A stretch of DNA of 20,828 nt from JBBRZF01 sp038236965 (GCA_038236965.1 JBBRZF010000046.1:1-20828), one strand, 5' to 3'. Positions 6,749-13,986 are shown, numbered from the stretch's first letter. Numbers and translations are program-made. Notes: generated by a model not told the origin, from the letters alone.

Positions 6749-7849
6749 CTACTCGAGGTCGCCTTTATCGGGGTTGTAATAGAAGTGGAATCGCAGAGCA
6801 AGGTAGGGGCCGCGGAATTCGCCGGGCAGGGGCGAGAACGGATTTGATCCGGAGATGCCGCCCCAAGCGGCACGGTCGAGAGCGACGTCGCCGGAGGGGC
6901 CAACGACACGCATTCCGGCGACTCGTCCATCTTTCAGAATCACAAATTCGATCGAAACTTTGCCCTTCTTCATGATGGGCGGACGCGCGACTTCGGGCAC
7001 GAGCTGATACCAATTGACGCGCACGGATTGCAGCACGCGCGAAAGGTAGGACCCGAAGTCCACGCCCTGCGTGTCGCTCAGGACGTCCATATTGCTTTTT
7101 ATTCCGGAGCCAGCGATGGGGCCTTGTCCGCCTTCTCCGCCTGCGCCACTGTAACCCGAACGTTGAGAATTGCGAGCGGCCTCGGCGATGATGGATCCAG
7201 CCGTGCGCGCTCCGCCAAAAGGATTCAGTTTGCCGGCAGGCGTTGCATTCTGCGCGAGCGTGTCGGAGCTGGAATTAGGCGCGGGCTGCATGGGCGAGGG
7301 TTGCGCGCTGCCTTGGTCGGGCGCACCTTGCGCCTGCTGCTGTTGCTGCGGAGATTGTGCGGCGGATTGAGAGCCCGGAGGATTGGGCGGGCCGGGACGC
7401 TTGTTCATCGCGCTATCGCGCAACTCTTCCAGAGTCTTGCGATCGATGGTCGGATTCCTGGATGTGGCAATTCGGTTCTTGTCGGAGATGAACTTGGAAT
7501 CAGGTTTCTGCGTGACTTTCTGCTCGTCGGCAGGAAGCTGCAGATAAGTGAGTTCCTTGTCGCGCAGCAGGTCTTCGGCGGTGGCAACCTGCACCGGACG
7601 CATACCCGGAAAATACTTGGGGCCGAAGGCGATGCTGGCGATAAAAATAAAATGGAGGATGATGGAGATCCAGAAAGCCTCGCGCAGTCGCGAACGGGCC
7701 AACTCATCATGCGCCTGCTGCAGCAGCACCGGGATGAACTCAGCACGTTCCTCGTCATTCAGCGGACGCCTGGGTGGGCGGTCACTGCCTGTGCTCAGAG
7801 GATTGGGGATCTCAGAAATTGGCATCAGTCCTGTGGTCAAAACCGTCAT
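6749..7849 (-). CDS. TonB-family energy transducer
   Basis: 366 aa from the ATG chosen here; the frame is open to an ATG at 7948, with other ATGs at 7879 and 7825. I prefer 7849 or 7825 because the N-terminal 33 residues of the long form look non-coding; AAAGGA precedes 7849 at a long spacing and AGGA precedes 7825 at a short one. A polar cytosolic segment of about 58 residues (RPPRRPLNDEERAEFIPVLL) precedes one TM helix (about 60-76, FWISIILHFIFIASIAF). A Pro/Gln/Ala-rich periplasmic spacer with a Q5 run follows, then a TonB C-terminal domain (about 267-362; YLSRVLQSVRVNWYQLVPE, FVILKDGRVAGMRVV, ALDRAAWGGI). It should couple inner-membrane energy to outer-membrane receptors. A TolA-like role is an alternative. 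No ExbB/ExbD lies nearby. Confidence 0.82.
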   Translation of the reverse strand: MTVLTTGLMPISEIPNPLSTGSDRPPRRPLNDEERAEFIPVLLQQAHDELARSRLREAFWISIILHFIFIASIAFGPKYFPGMRPVQVATAEDLLRDKELTYLQLPADEQKVTQKPDSKFISDKNRIATSRNPTIDRKTLEELRDSAMNKRPGPPNPPGSQSAAQSPQQQQQAQGAPDQGSAQPSPMQPAPNSSSDTLAQNATPAGKLNPFGGARTAGSIIAEAARNSQRSGYSGAGGEGGQGPIAGSGIKSNMDVLSDTQGVDFGSYLSRVLQSVRVNWYQLVPEVARPPIMKKGKVSIEFVILKDGRVAGMRVVGPSGDVALDRAAWGGISGSNPFSPLPGEFRGPYLALRFHFYYNPDKGDLE

Positions 7850-8047
7850 GAAATGCGAGTCGTCCTTTGTTAGACGCATGACAGGGCTTTTCCGCTCACA
7901 AAATCGGGCGGAACACACCACGACCCAAGGTCGCGCTGGGCGCGTCATTCACAAATAAACCCTGTTTAGCGCGTAGTGTTGCTGTGATTATTGTCTCACT
8001 TCCGGCCTATGCGTGTCGGCGAGCCTGCGGGACTAAGACAATTCAAC

Positions 8048-9112
8048 CTAACGGATAAGGCCCATGCCGGCTATTTCCGCGAGATTGGCCCGGTGGCTGT
8101 GTTCCTCGATGGAACGGAGAATGTCGAGGGCTACGGCCAAAGCGCGGCGTCCGTCGGCCAGCGGTACCTCGGGCTGGCCGCGATGGTTAACCGAGTTAAG
8201 GAAGCTGACCAGTTCGGCGTGGAGCGGTTCTTCTTCGGTGATCTCCGGACGCGAGGGAACGATGTCAGGCATTACGAAGTCGCCCTGAGGCGATGCGTTT
8301 TCCGGCACGGGATTTACCGTGAGCGAAAAGGCGTCCTTGCGCGCGTAGTCGATGGAGAGGTACTGGTGCGGCTGGAAGAGGCGCAGTTTGCGCACGCGTT
8401 CGGTGCTGACGCGACTGGCGGTGAAGTTGGCGATGCAGCCGGATTCAAACTCCATGCGCACGTTGGCGATGTCCACCTTGCGCGTCAGTACCGGCAGACC
8501 GACGGCGCGAATTTCTTTTACGGGCGAGTTGACGAACGAGAGCACGACGTCAATGTCGTGAATCATCAGGTCAAGCACCACGTCCACATCGAGCGAGCGC
8601 GGCGTGAAGATGCTGAGGCGGTGCACCTCGAAAAACATTGGATGCGTGACGAGCGAGCGAGCAGCACGCACGCCGGGATTGAAGCGCTCGAGGTGTCCGA
8701 CCTGGGCGATGCGTCCGGTGCGCTCGGCGATTCGCATCATCTGGTCAACCTCGGCGAGAGAGGGCGCGACCGGCTTCTCGATGAGCACATCGACGCCTGC
8801 TTCCATAAGCGGAGCGGCCGTCGCAAGGTGTGCGATGGTGGGCACGGCGACCGATGCGGCATCGACTTTTACGGTGTCCTGATTTTTCGCGCGCAGCAGA
8901 TCGTCCACGCTGGCGAAGGCCTGTGCTCCGAATTCGGCGGCGACGGCGCGGGCGCGCTCGAGGTCGGCGTCGACGATGGCGGTGAGTTCGACATGGGTCT
9001 CGCCGTTGCTCCATTCCTGCTGGAGTTGATGATAGACGCGCGCGTGATTGCGTCCGAAGGAGCCTACGCCGATGACGGCGACGTGAATGGACTTAGGAAC
9101 GGGTTGGGACAA
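8048..9112 (-). CDS. Gfo/Idh/MocA oxidoreductase, candidate UDP-GlcNAc 3-dehydrogenase (GnnA-like)
   Basis: 354 aa from a TTG at 9112 with AAAGAGG 6 bases upstream. The frame is open to another TTG at 9160, which would add 16 residues that look non-coding; there is no ATG. The N-terminal Rossmann motif VAVIGVGSFGRNHA (11-24) binds NAD(P). The family motif EKP is at 112-114, and LMIHDIDVVLSFV holds the conserved His of the C-terminal domain (His185). It is the last gene of the fabZ-lpxA-lpxI operon, which points to nucleotide-sugar chemistry for lipid A. In Acidithiobacillus and Leptospira, GnnA of this family oxidises UDP-GlcNAc at C3 and the aminotransferase GnnB completes UDP-GlcNAc3N. No gnnB is in this window, so the specific role is inference. 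Confidence 0.85.
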   Translation of the reverse strand: MSQPVPKSIHVAVIGVGSFGRNHARVYHQLQQEWSNGETHVELTAIVDADLERARAVAAEFGAQAFASVDDLLRAKNQDTVKVDAASVAVPTIAHLATAAPLMEAGVDVLIEKPVAPSLAEVDQMMRIAERTGRIAQVGHLERFNPGVRAARSLVTHPMFFEVHRLSIFTPRSLDVDVVLDLMIHDIDVVLSFVNSPVKEIRAVGLPVLTRKVDIANVRMEFESGCIANFTASRVSTERVRKLRLFQPHQYLSIDYARKDAFSLTVNPVPENASPQGDFVMPDIVPSRPEITEEEPLHAELVSFLNSVNHRGQPEVPLADGRRALAVALDILRSIEEHSHRANLAEIAGMGLIR

Positions 9113-9168
9113 AAGAGGCCTCTTTCGCGAACGTACATTTTCGCAGAATGACGGCTGCAAGCGGAAGC

Positions 9169-10008
9169 CTATACGGGATCAGCAACGATGGCGATATCGG
9201 CTTCGTCGGCGGCGCGGTAAACGGCATCTCCATCGAGGACGAGACAGCGCTGGGCATCGAGCGCGAGACAGCTTGCTCCGGCCTTCTTCATGTTCTCGAT
9301 GGTGTGGAGTCCAATGACGGGCACATCGAAGCGCATGTCCTGATGCGGCTTGGCAACTTTTACAACCGTGAGTGCGCGACTGAGAGTAGAGGCCTCGCCA
9401 AGCAGCGAACCCATCAGTTCTCCGGCGCGAAGTATGGCGGCGTCAGTGCCTTCCATGGCCTCGATGGCGACACAGGCGGCTTCGGCAATCACGACAGTCT
9501 GGCCGATATCGAAGCGGGCGACGTGATGCGCGACCGCGCGTCCATAGGTGATATTCGTCTGCTCGGCGTCGGTCGGCTTGCGGCGCGTGAGAACTCCGGC
9601 GCGCGCCAGCAAGGGCTCAAGCAACTCGGTGGAGTTCATGAGATGAATGCCTTCGTCCTCCAGCACCTTGGCGACGGCGCCGATGAGCGAATCGGTATTG
9701 CGCGTGGTGAGCGCAAGCAAGAGTTTCGCGAGCTTCCAGTCGGGGCGGATGCTGCTGAATATCTGCTTGTGTTTGACCTGCCCGGCCATGACAGCCTGGG
9801 TGATGCCCGCTTGCTTGAAAGTATCGATGAGCTTGGAAAGCTCGCCGAGGGAAAGCCAGTGGACGGCTGCAGCGCCGTGGTGCTCGATCTCGGAAAAAGT
9901 CTCTTCCTTGATGGCAGCCACAACGACCTCGTATCCGCTGGCTCTTGCAGCGTCAATGACGAGGAAGGGAAAGCGTCCGTTGCCGGCGATGAGTCCAAGC
10001 TTTTTCAT
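9169..10008 (-). CDS. lpxI: UDP-2,3-diacylglucosamine pyrophosphatase LpxI
   Basis: 279 aa, typical for LpxI (DUF1009). It hydrolyses UDP-2,3-diacylglucosamine to lipid X plus UMP, replacing LpxH in many bacteria; cytosolic or peripheral membrane. Visible signatures are LGLIAGNGRFP at 4-14, AGQVKH at 75-80, EGTDAAILRAG at 186-196 and QDMRFDVPVIGLHTIE at 223-238. Asp224 there corresponds to the catalytic Asp225 of the Caulobacter enzyme. The ATG abuts the right-hand (minus-strand upstream) edge of the inverted-repeat element: its A is the outermost base of the repeat. As a result no Shine-Dalgarno sequence precedes it, only CAACTGCCTT. Its own translation signal may have been displaced by the element. 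Confidence 0.95.
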   Translation of the reverse strand: MKKLGLIAGNGRFPFLVIDAARASGYEVVVAAIKEETFSEIEHHGAAAVHWLSLGELSKLIDTFKQAGITQAVMAGQVKHKQIFSSIRPDWKLAKLLLALTTRNTDSLIGAVAKVLEDEGIHLMNSTELLEPLLARAGVLTRRKPTDAEQTNITYGRAVAHHVARFDIGQTVVIAEAACVAIEAMEGTDAAILRAGELMGSLLGEASTLSRALTVVKVAKPHQDMRFDVPVIGLHTIENMKKAGASCLALDAQRCLVLDGDAVYRAADEADIAIVADPV

Positions 10009-10045
10009 AAGGCAGTTGCCAGTTGTCGGTTGCCAGTTGCCAGTT
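10008..10045 (+). repeat. Left terminal inverted repeat (7-bp units)
   Basis: TAA followed by five 7-bp units: GGCAGTT, GCCAGTT, GTCGGTT, GCCAGTT, GCCAGTT. The outermost unit (GGCAGTT) and the variant third unit both have counterparts in the same order in the right repeat, so the two arms are related as whole arrays and not merely as similar short motifs. Confidence 0.9.
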
Positions 10046-10052
10046 AAAACCG

Positions 10053-10410
10053 TCAGCGCTTCAGAGAATTCATGAGGCCATTAAGAATACGACCTATTTC
10101 AGAGGTCAGATTGAGAATTGAGTCACAAGTCTCCTGAGTTGTGAATCGTCACCGCTGAGCCAGGATGATTTGCGTTTCAATCTCCAGTAATGACCCTCGC
10201 GCGTTACTTAAGAAATGCAGAAAATCAGGAGAGGTTCTTCTACCCTGACCTTCCGCAATGTTGCTTGGCACTGACGCGGCGGCACGGCGAAGTTGCGAAG
10301 TCAAACCGTACAATTCGCGCTGAGGAAACTCTTCTGTCGCTGCGTATACCTTGCTCCACCAATGTCATCGCTTTCTGCCACGCCAACAGATCTCTATAAC
10401 TGGTTCCCAT
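10053..10410 (-). pseudogene. Broken four-helix-bundle protein (23S rRNA intervening-sequence / S23 family)
   Basis: The start MGTSYRDLLAWQKAMTLVEQ is the family's N-terminal helix. After about residue 20 the reading shifts by one base. Removing one G of the GG at CAAGGTATAC restores VYAATEEFPQRELYGLTSQL, then RRAAASVPSNIAEGQGRR and FLHFLSNARGSLLEIETQI, all family hallmarks. An in-frame TGA follows LAQR, after which the same frame continues TTQETCDSILNLTSEIGRIL and ends at TGA 10053-10055. The reconstructed protein is about 118 residues, the normal family length. One frameshift plus one nonsense codon make it non-functional. The family was first seen in intervening sequences of 23S rRNA genes; its function is not established. 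Confidence 0.85.
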
Positions 10411-10423
10411 CAATGATCCTCGA

Positions 10424-10468
10424 AACTGGCAACTGACAACTGGCAACCGGCAACTGGCAACTGCCTTA
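10424..10468 (-). repeat. Right terminal inverted repeat (7-bp units)
   Basis: Six 7-bp units on the plus strand: AACTGGC, AACTGAC, AACTGGC, AACCGGC, AACTGGC, AACTGCC, then TTA. The outer five units plus TTA pair with the left repeat with two mismatches. The sixth, innermost unit has no partner. In RNA the two arms could form a long stem closing a loop of roughly 385 bases. Confidence 0.9.
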
Positions 10469-11242
10469 CTTCAACACTCCGCGCTCTGAGGTTTCGATAA
10501 ACCTCACCAGCATTTCTACATCTTCGCCTAGATCGCCTTCGGAGCGAAGTCTGGCGAGGGCTTGGGAGGTATTGAGTTTTGAGGCTAGCAGGACGCGGAA
10601 GGCGTGTTGAATCTTCTTTACGCGTTCGGGCGAAAAGCCGCGGCGGGCGAGTCCGACGGCGTTGGCTCCGTAGGCGTGGACTTCGCGGGAGGCGCTGGTT
10701 TTTGCGAAGGGCATGACGTCCTGCGTAACGACGGTGCCACCGCCAATGTAGGCATGCGCTCCGATGCGGACGAACTGATGCACGGGACTGAGCGCGCCAA
10801 CCACCGCCCATTCTTCGATATCGACATGTCCGGCGAGCGTTGCGGCATTGGCCATGATGACGTTGTTGCCGACGTGGCAATCGTGCGCGATGTGCGCATA
10901 CGCCATGATGAGGCAGTTGCTGCCGACCGTGGTGAGGGCTCCGCCCTTCACCGTGCCGCGATGGATGGTCACGTATTCGCGAATCTGGTTGTGGTCGCCG
11001 ATCTCCAGGCGCGTGGGTTCATTCTTAAAGGTGAGGTCTTGCGGCCCCACTCCGACCACGGCGAACGGGAAGATGCGATTATTGCTGCCGAGTTTTGTGG
11101 GGCCTTGCAGGGCGATATGCGAGATGAGTTCGTTGTTCTCGCCCATCTCGACGTCCGCGCCGACGACGCAGAACGGGCCAATGCGACAGGATGCCGGGAC
11201 GTTTGCGCCCGGATCGACGACAGCGCTGGGATGTATGTTCAT
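10466..11242 (-). CDS. lpxA: Acyl-[ACP]-UDP-N-acetylglucosamine O-acyltransferase LpxA
   Basis: 258 aa, family-typical. It catalyses the first step of lipid A synthesis, transferring a 3-hydroxyacyl chain from ACP to UDP-GlcNAc (or a 3-amino analogue). The left-handed beta-helix hexapeptide repeats fill residues 1-190, followed by a helical C-terminal domain. His120 in AHIAHDCHVGN matches catalytic His125 of E. coli, and HQF at 155-157 and the glycine pair around 167-168 align with E. coli His160 and Gly173. Gly173 is the chain-length ruler, so a long (about C14) acyl chain would be predicted. AAGGA stands 5 bases before the ATG. It follows fabZ by 40 bp. Its TAA stop is formed by the last three bases of the adjoining inverted repeat. 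Confidence 0.96.
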   Translation of the reverse strand: MNIHPSAVVDPGANVPASCRIGPFCVVGADVEMGENNELISHIALQGPTKLGSNNRIFPFAVVGVGPQDLTFKNEPTRLEIGDHNQIREYVTIHRGTVKGGALTTVGSNCLIMAYAHIAHDCHVGNNVIMANAATLAGHVDIEEWAVVGALSPVHQFVRIGAHAYIGGGTVVTQDVMPFAKTSASREVHAYGANAVGLARRGFSPERVKKIQHAFRVLLASKLNTSQALARLRSEGDLGEDVEMLVRFIETSERGVLK

Positions 11243-11282
11243 GCGCGTCCTTGTATAAAGTTGCAGAGTGCTGGGGCCGGAG

Positions 11283-11777
11283 CTACTTTTCTTCCGCTGG
11301 CCGTGTTACGAGTTGGCAGGTGATCACGGCTTCGCAAGCAAGCTTGCCATCGACGAAGGCCTGGCCTTTCATCTTGACGGCCGTCGAACGCCAGACGATG
11401 ACTTCCACTTCCAGTCGAAGCTGGTCGCCGGGAACCACGGGCTTGCGAAACTTTGCGCGTTCGATGCCGGTGAAGACCATGAGCTTGCTGTGGCGGTCGG
11501 GAATTTCTGTCAGCAGAAGCGCGCCGCCGGCCTGGGCCATTGCTTCAATGATGAGCACGCCGGGCATGATGGGGAAGCCGGGAAAGTGTCCGTTGAAGTG
11601 CGGCTCATTTGCGGTTACGTTCTTGATGGCCACGATGCGCTTGCGCGGCGTGATCTCAATGACGCGGTCGATGAGCAGAAAGGGATAGCGATGCGGCAAT
11701 ATCTGCTGGATCGCGTTGATGTCGAGCACGGTTTGCTGGGCGGGGGTCTGCACCGCGTTGTTCACAGATTCACTCAT
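11283..11777 (-). CDS. fabZ: 3-hydroxyacyl-[ACP] dehydratase FabZ
   Basis: 164 aa from the ATG at 11777 (MSESVNN). The frame is open to 11870, but the extra residues look non-coding and a TATAAT box lies inside them, so the short start is right. It dehydrates 3-hydroxyacyl-ACP in the fatty acid elongation cycle and thus competes with LpxA for 3-hydroxyacyl-ACP, which explains the common fabZ-lpxA pairing. The hot-dog fold signatures are LPHRYPFLLIDRV (27-39) and GHFPGFPIMPGVLIIEAMAQ (63-82). Catalytic His64 and Glu78 are 14 apart, as in known FabZ. It heads the operon with lpxA. It has about 15 N-terminal residues more than compact FabZ proteins. Confidence 0.95.
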   Translation of the reverse strand: MSESVNNAVQTPAQQTVLDINAIQQILPHRYPFLLIDRVIEITPRKRIVAIKNVTANEPHFNGHFPGFPIMPGVLIIEAMAQAGGALLLTEIPDRHSKLMVFTGIERAKFRKPVVPGDQLRLEVEVIVWRSTAVKMKGQAFVDGKLACEAVITCQLVTRPAEEK

Positions 11778-11798
11778 TGTGGTCTCGTTGAAAGCAAA

Positions 11799-11804
11799 AT
11801 TATA
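11799..11804 (-). promoter_or_regulatory. Consensus -10 box (TATAAT) of the fabZ-lpxA-lpxI operon
   Basis: A perfect TATAAT lies 21 bases before the fabZ ATG on the minus strand, giving a leader of about 15 bases. I see no good -35 at 16-18 bp. Its location inside the longer open frame argues for the internal fabZ start. The gap to the divergent M20 gene is only 71 bp, so regulation may be shared. Confidence 0.55.
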
Positions 11805-11848
11805 CACTTGCGGGGCGACACAGACGCGCGCGGAATGAGCACAAAACG

Positions 11849-13021
11849 ATGGTAAAACGCGGAACGACACTAGAAGAAAATGCTGCGACGGACCTGCTGC
11901 GAGCGCTTACCGCAGCTCAGGCGGAGATGATCGCGCTGACCAAGTCGCTGGTGCAACAGGAATCGCCGAGCCATGACCGCGAGGCCGTCAACGAACTGGT
12001 GTCGCTGATTGCGCCGCATTTCGAGCAGTTGGGTGGGCGGGTGCGGCGGCACAAGAATCGCGAGTTCGGCGATGTGCTGCAAATCGACTTCGCGGGCGCG
12101 TCGCGCAAAAAGCCGCTGATGCTGCTCGGCCATCTGGACACGGTGTATGAGGCGGGAACGCTTCGTACCATGCCAGTGGTGGAGAAGCGGGGAAAGCTCT
12201 ACGGGCCGGGCGTTTTCGACATGAAGGCAGGCGTGGTGCAGATGCTGTTCGCCATCCGCGCGCTGCAACAGGTGCGGGGAGCGTTGCCGCGTCCGCTGAT
12301 TGTTTTGCTCAATCCGGATGAAGAAGTGGGAAGCCGTGCATCGCGGGCGTTCACGGAAAAATTGGCGAAACGATGTGAAGCGGTGCTGGTCTTTGAGCCC
12401 CCAGCGGGCGCGCGAGGTGCTTGCAAAACGGCGCGCAAGGGAGTGGGCGGTTATCTTCTGCGAGTGGCCGGACGCGCGGCCCATGCGGGTCTCGACTTCG
12501 CAAAAGGGTCGAGTGCAATCGTCGAGCTGGCGCGGCAGATCGGCGAGATTGCGAAGTTCACGGACATCGAGCGCGGAGTGACCGTGAATCCCGGCGTGAT
12601 TCGCGGGGGCACGCGGACGAACGTCATCGCCGAAACGGCGGAGTGTGAGATTGACGTTCGGGTGACGAGCGCGCGCGATACTCGCGAACTGGACAGGAAG
12701 TTTCATCGCCTGAAGGCGTTCGACAAGAATTGCCGGTTGGAGATCGCGGGAGGCGTGAATCGCGCCCCCTTCGAGCGGACGAAGGCCGTGGCAAATCTAT
12801 TTGCCCAAGCAAAGGCGCTGGCTGCGGAGATTGGGTTCCCGCTCGACGAGGTTTCGGTGGGCGGAGGCTCGGACGGAAACTTCACGGCTGGCCTCGGTAT
12901 TCCTACGCTGGACGGGCTTGGCGCGGTGGGTGATGGGGCGCACGCCGTCCATGAACACATTGTTTTGGGCGAAATGCCCAAGCGGGCTGCTTTGGCTGCG
13001 CGGTTGATCGAGACGATTTAG
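11849..13021 (+). CDS. M20 family metallopeptidase (glutamate carboxypeptidase-like)
   Basis: 390 aa, with no signal peptide visible, so probably cytosolic. M20 enzymes use two zinc ions to cleave C-terminal or N-acyl amino acids. Expected metal ligands and catalytic residues are all visible: His95 and Asp97 in LLGHLDTVY, Asp124 in GPGVFDMKAG, Glu158 and Glu159 in NPDEEVGS, Glu183 in VFEPP, and His365 in GDGAHAVHE. The dimerisation lid lies at about 195-300, with AHAG at 211-214. The order of motifs matches carboxypeptidase G2-type proteins more than DapE or ArgE, but substrate cannot be fixed from sequence. It is divergent from fabZ; the next plus-strand gene, tatA, has its own promoter, so it is probably monocistronic. 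Confidence 0.9.
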   Translation: MVKRGTTLEENAATDLLRALTAAQAEMIALTKSLVQQESPSHDREAVNELVSLIAPHFEQLGGRVRRHKNREFGDVLQIDFAGASRKKPLMLLGHLDTVYEAGTLRTMPVVEKRGKLYGPGVFDMKAGVVQMLFAIRALQQVRGALPRPLIVLLNPDEEVGSRASRAFTEKLAKRCEAVLVFEPPAGARGACKTARKGVGGYLLRVAGRAAHAGLDFAKGSSAIVELARQIGEIAKFTDIERGVTVNPGVIRGGTRTNVIAETAECEIDVRVTSARDTRELDRKFHRLKAFDKNCRLEIAGGVNRAPFERTKAVANLFAQAKALAAEIGFPLDEVSVGGGSDGNFTAGLGIPTLDGLGAVGDGAHAVHEHIVLGEMPKRAALAARLIETI

Positions 13022-13035
13022 GCCACGTTCATGCT

Positions 13036-13064
13036 TTGACTCCCGGGCGTGAGTGACCTAGACT
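13036..13064 (+). promoter_or_regulatory. Sigma-70-type promoter of tatA
   Basis: TTGACT (13036-13041, 5 of 6), a 17-bp spacer and TAGACT (13059-13064, 4 of 6) stand about 86 bases before the tatA ATG and just after the M20 gene. The leader that follows is GC-rich. Confidence 0.5.
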
Positions 13065-13150
13065 ATGTGTATCGCCTCTTTTTGTAAGCTCAACCGCGGC
13101 TCGCGAGCACAAGCTCCAGCCACATTGGGCGGGCGTGATACGGAGGCCTC

Positions 13151-13318
13151 ATGTTAGGCAAAATTGGACTGCCGGAGATTCTCATCATTCTGGCTATCGC
13201 GCTGCTCATTTTTGGACCGGGACGCCTGTCGGAGCTCGGCAAAGGACTGGGTGAAGGAATCAAGAATTTCAAGAATTCGGTGAAAGATCCCGACGGCAAT
13301 CCGCCGGAAAAGAAGTAG
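13151..13318 (+). CDS. tatA: Twin-arginine translocase subunit TatA/TatE
   Basis: 55 aa with a clear GGAGG ribosome site before the ATG. It is the pore-forming subunit of the Tat system, which exports folded proteins across the inner membrane. A short N-terminal TM helix (about 5-20, IGLPEILIILAIALLI) is followed by the FGPGRLSELGKGLGEGIKNFK hinge and amphipathic helix (21-41), the diagnostic TatA signature, and a short charged tail. Glu9 replaces the polar residue usually found early in the TM helix. It is a small member of the family with an abbreviated C-terminal tail. No tatC or tatB is adjacent. A terminator follows directly. Confidence 0.92.
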   Translation: MLGKIGLPEILIILAIALLIFGPGRLSELGKGLGEGIKNFKNSVKDPDGNPPEKK

Positions 13319-13359
13319 CAGGCCGCCCGGCTCTCTGAGCGAAGCGCCACAGATTTATC

Positions 13360-13390
13360 AACGCCTCCATTGCGGAGGCGTTTGCTTTTT
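13360..13390. terminator. Rho-independent terminator after tatA
   Basis: A 9-bp perfect stem (AACGCCTCC at 13360-13368, GGAGGCGTT at 13374-13382) with a 5-base loop is followed by TGCTTTTT on the plus strand. It separates tatA from the convergent maf gene; the minus side lacks a T-run, so it mainly serves tatA. Confidence 0.8.
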
Positions 13391-13398
13391 CCGCTACG

Positions 13399-13986
13399 CT
13401 ATTCGCGTGCAGCATCCTTGATCATCGAGATCACAAGCTGCACCGGCAATCCCACCACGTTGGAATAATCGCCATTCACCTTCGGAATCCATTGCGCGGC
13501 GATGCCCTGGATGCCATACGCTCCGGCCTTGTCCATGGGCTCTCCGGTAGAAATGTAGAAGCGAATGTCGTCCTCGTTGAGCGGCGAGAAGATGACTTGG
13601 GTAGTGGAAGAGCGAACATCCGCGACGGGCTGGCCTTCGGAGCCGCTGCGAGCCAGGCAGACTCCGGTGGTGACCTCGTGCGCGCGTCCGCTGAGCAGGC
13701 GCAGCATACGCGCGGCGTCGGTTGCGTTGACCGGCTTTTCCAGTACCTGCTCGTCAACCACGACGATGGTGTCTGCTCCCAGCACCAGCGCGTCAGGGTT
13801 GCGCGCAAGGATGGTGAGCGCCTTTTCGCGGGCCAGACGTTGCGCGTATTCCGTTGGCGTTTCATGAGAAGCGCGTTCTTCGGGCACATGCGCGGGCTGC
13901 ACCTCGAATGGGATGGCAGCATTGCGCAGCAATTCGGAACGGCGTGGCGACGCGGAAGCAAGAATAAGTCGAGGCAGTTTTGTCAT
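13399..13986 (-). CDS. maf: Maf family nucleoside triphosphate pyrophosphatase
   Basis: 195 aa from the ATG at 13986 (MTKLPRLILASASPRR). The open frame extends to 14265 but overlaps the divergent treZ and lacks family features there. Maf proteins hydrolyse dTTP/UTP or modified nucleotides to the monophosphate, a house-cleaning role linked to septum control; cytosolic. Signatures are LASASPRRSELL (9-20), GADTIVVVDEQVLEKP (about 69-84) and the C-terminal DKAGAYGIQGIAAQWIPKVNG. The mid-protein GRAHEVTTGVCL segment also fits. No Shine-Dalgarno sequence is evident. It faces tatA across a terminator and is divergent from treZ with 65 bp between. Confidence 0.93.
   Translation of the reverse strand: MTKLPRLILASASPRRSELLRNAAIPFEVQPAHVPEERASHETPTEYAQRLAREKALTILARNPDALVLGADTIVVVDEQVLEKPVNATDAARMLRLLSGRAHEVTTGVCLARSGSEGQPVADVRSSTTQVIFSPLNEDDIRFYISTGEPMDKAGAYGIQGIAAQWIPKVNGDYSNVVGLPVQLVISMIKDAARE

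Larger units (their letters stand above)
10008..10468. mobile_element. TIR-bounded element carrying a dead four-helix-bundle gene, inserted between lpxA and lpxI
   Basis: A 461-bp unit with 38-bp terminal inverted repeats (10008-10045 and 10431-10468) matching at 36 of 38 positions. The repeats are themselves tandem 7-bp units (GCCAGTT on the left, AACTGGC on the right). The interior holds only a frameshifted four-helix-bundle gene on the minus strand. The ends coincide with the lpxA stop codon (TAA, 10466-10468) and the first base of the lpxI start. TTCA occurs at 10004-10007 and, one base outside the right repeat, at 10470-10473; this might be a target duplication but could be chance. There is no transposase, so it would be non-autonomous. 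Base composition looks more AT-rich than the flanking lpx genes. Confidence 0.6.

Noticed and set aside
7991..9151. 386-codon plus-strand frame opposite the Gfo/Idh gene
   Set aside because: Antisense shadow: no domain is visible, while the minus strand carries a full Rossmann and EKP signature.
9148..10047. 299-codon plus-strand frame opposite lpxI
   Set aside because: Shadow; its end is made of the 7-bp repeat array and it has no family features.
10011..10465. CRISPR-like array at the 7-bp repeats
   Set aside because: Units are 7 bp and contiguous with no spacers, and the two arrays are inverted around a gene remnant.
11778..11870. N-terminal extension of fabZ
   Set aside because: It contains a perfect TATAAT promoter box, and the FabZ sequence starts normally at 11777.
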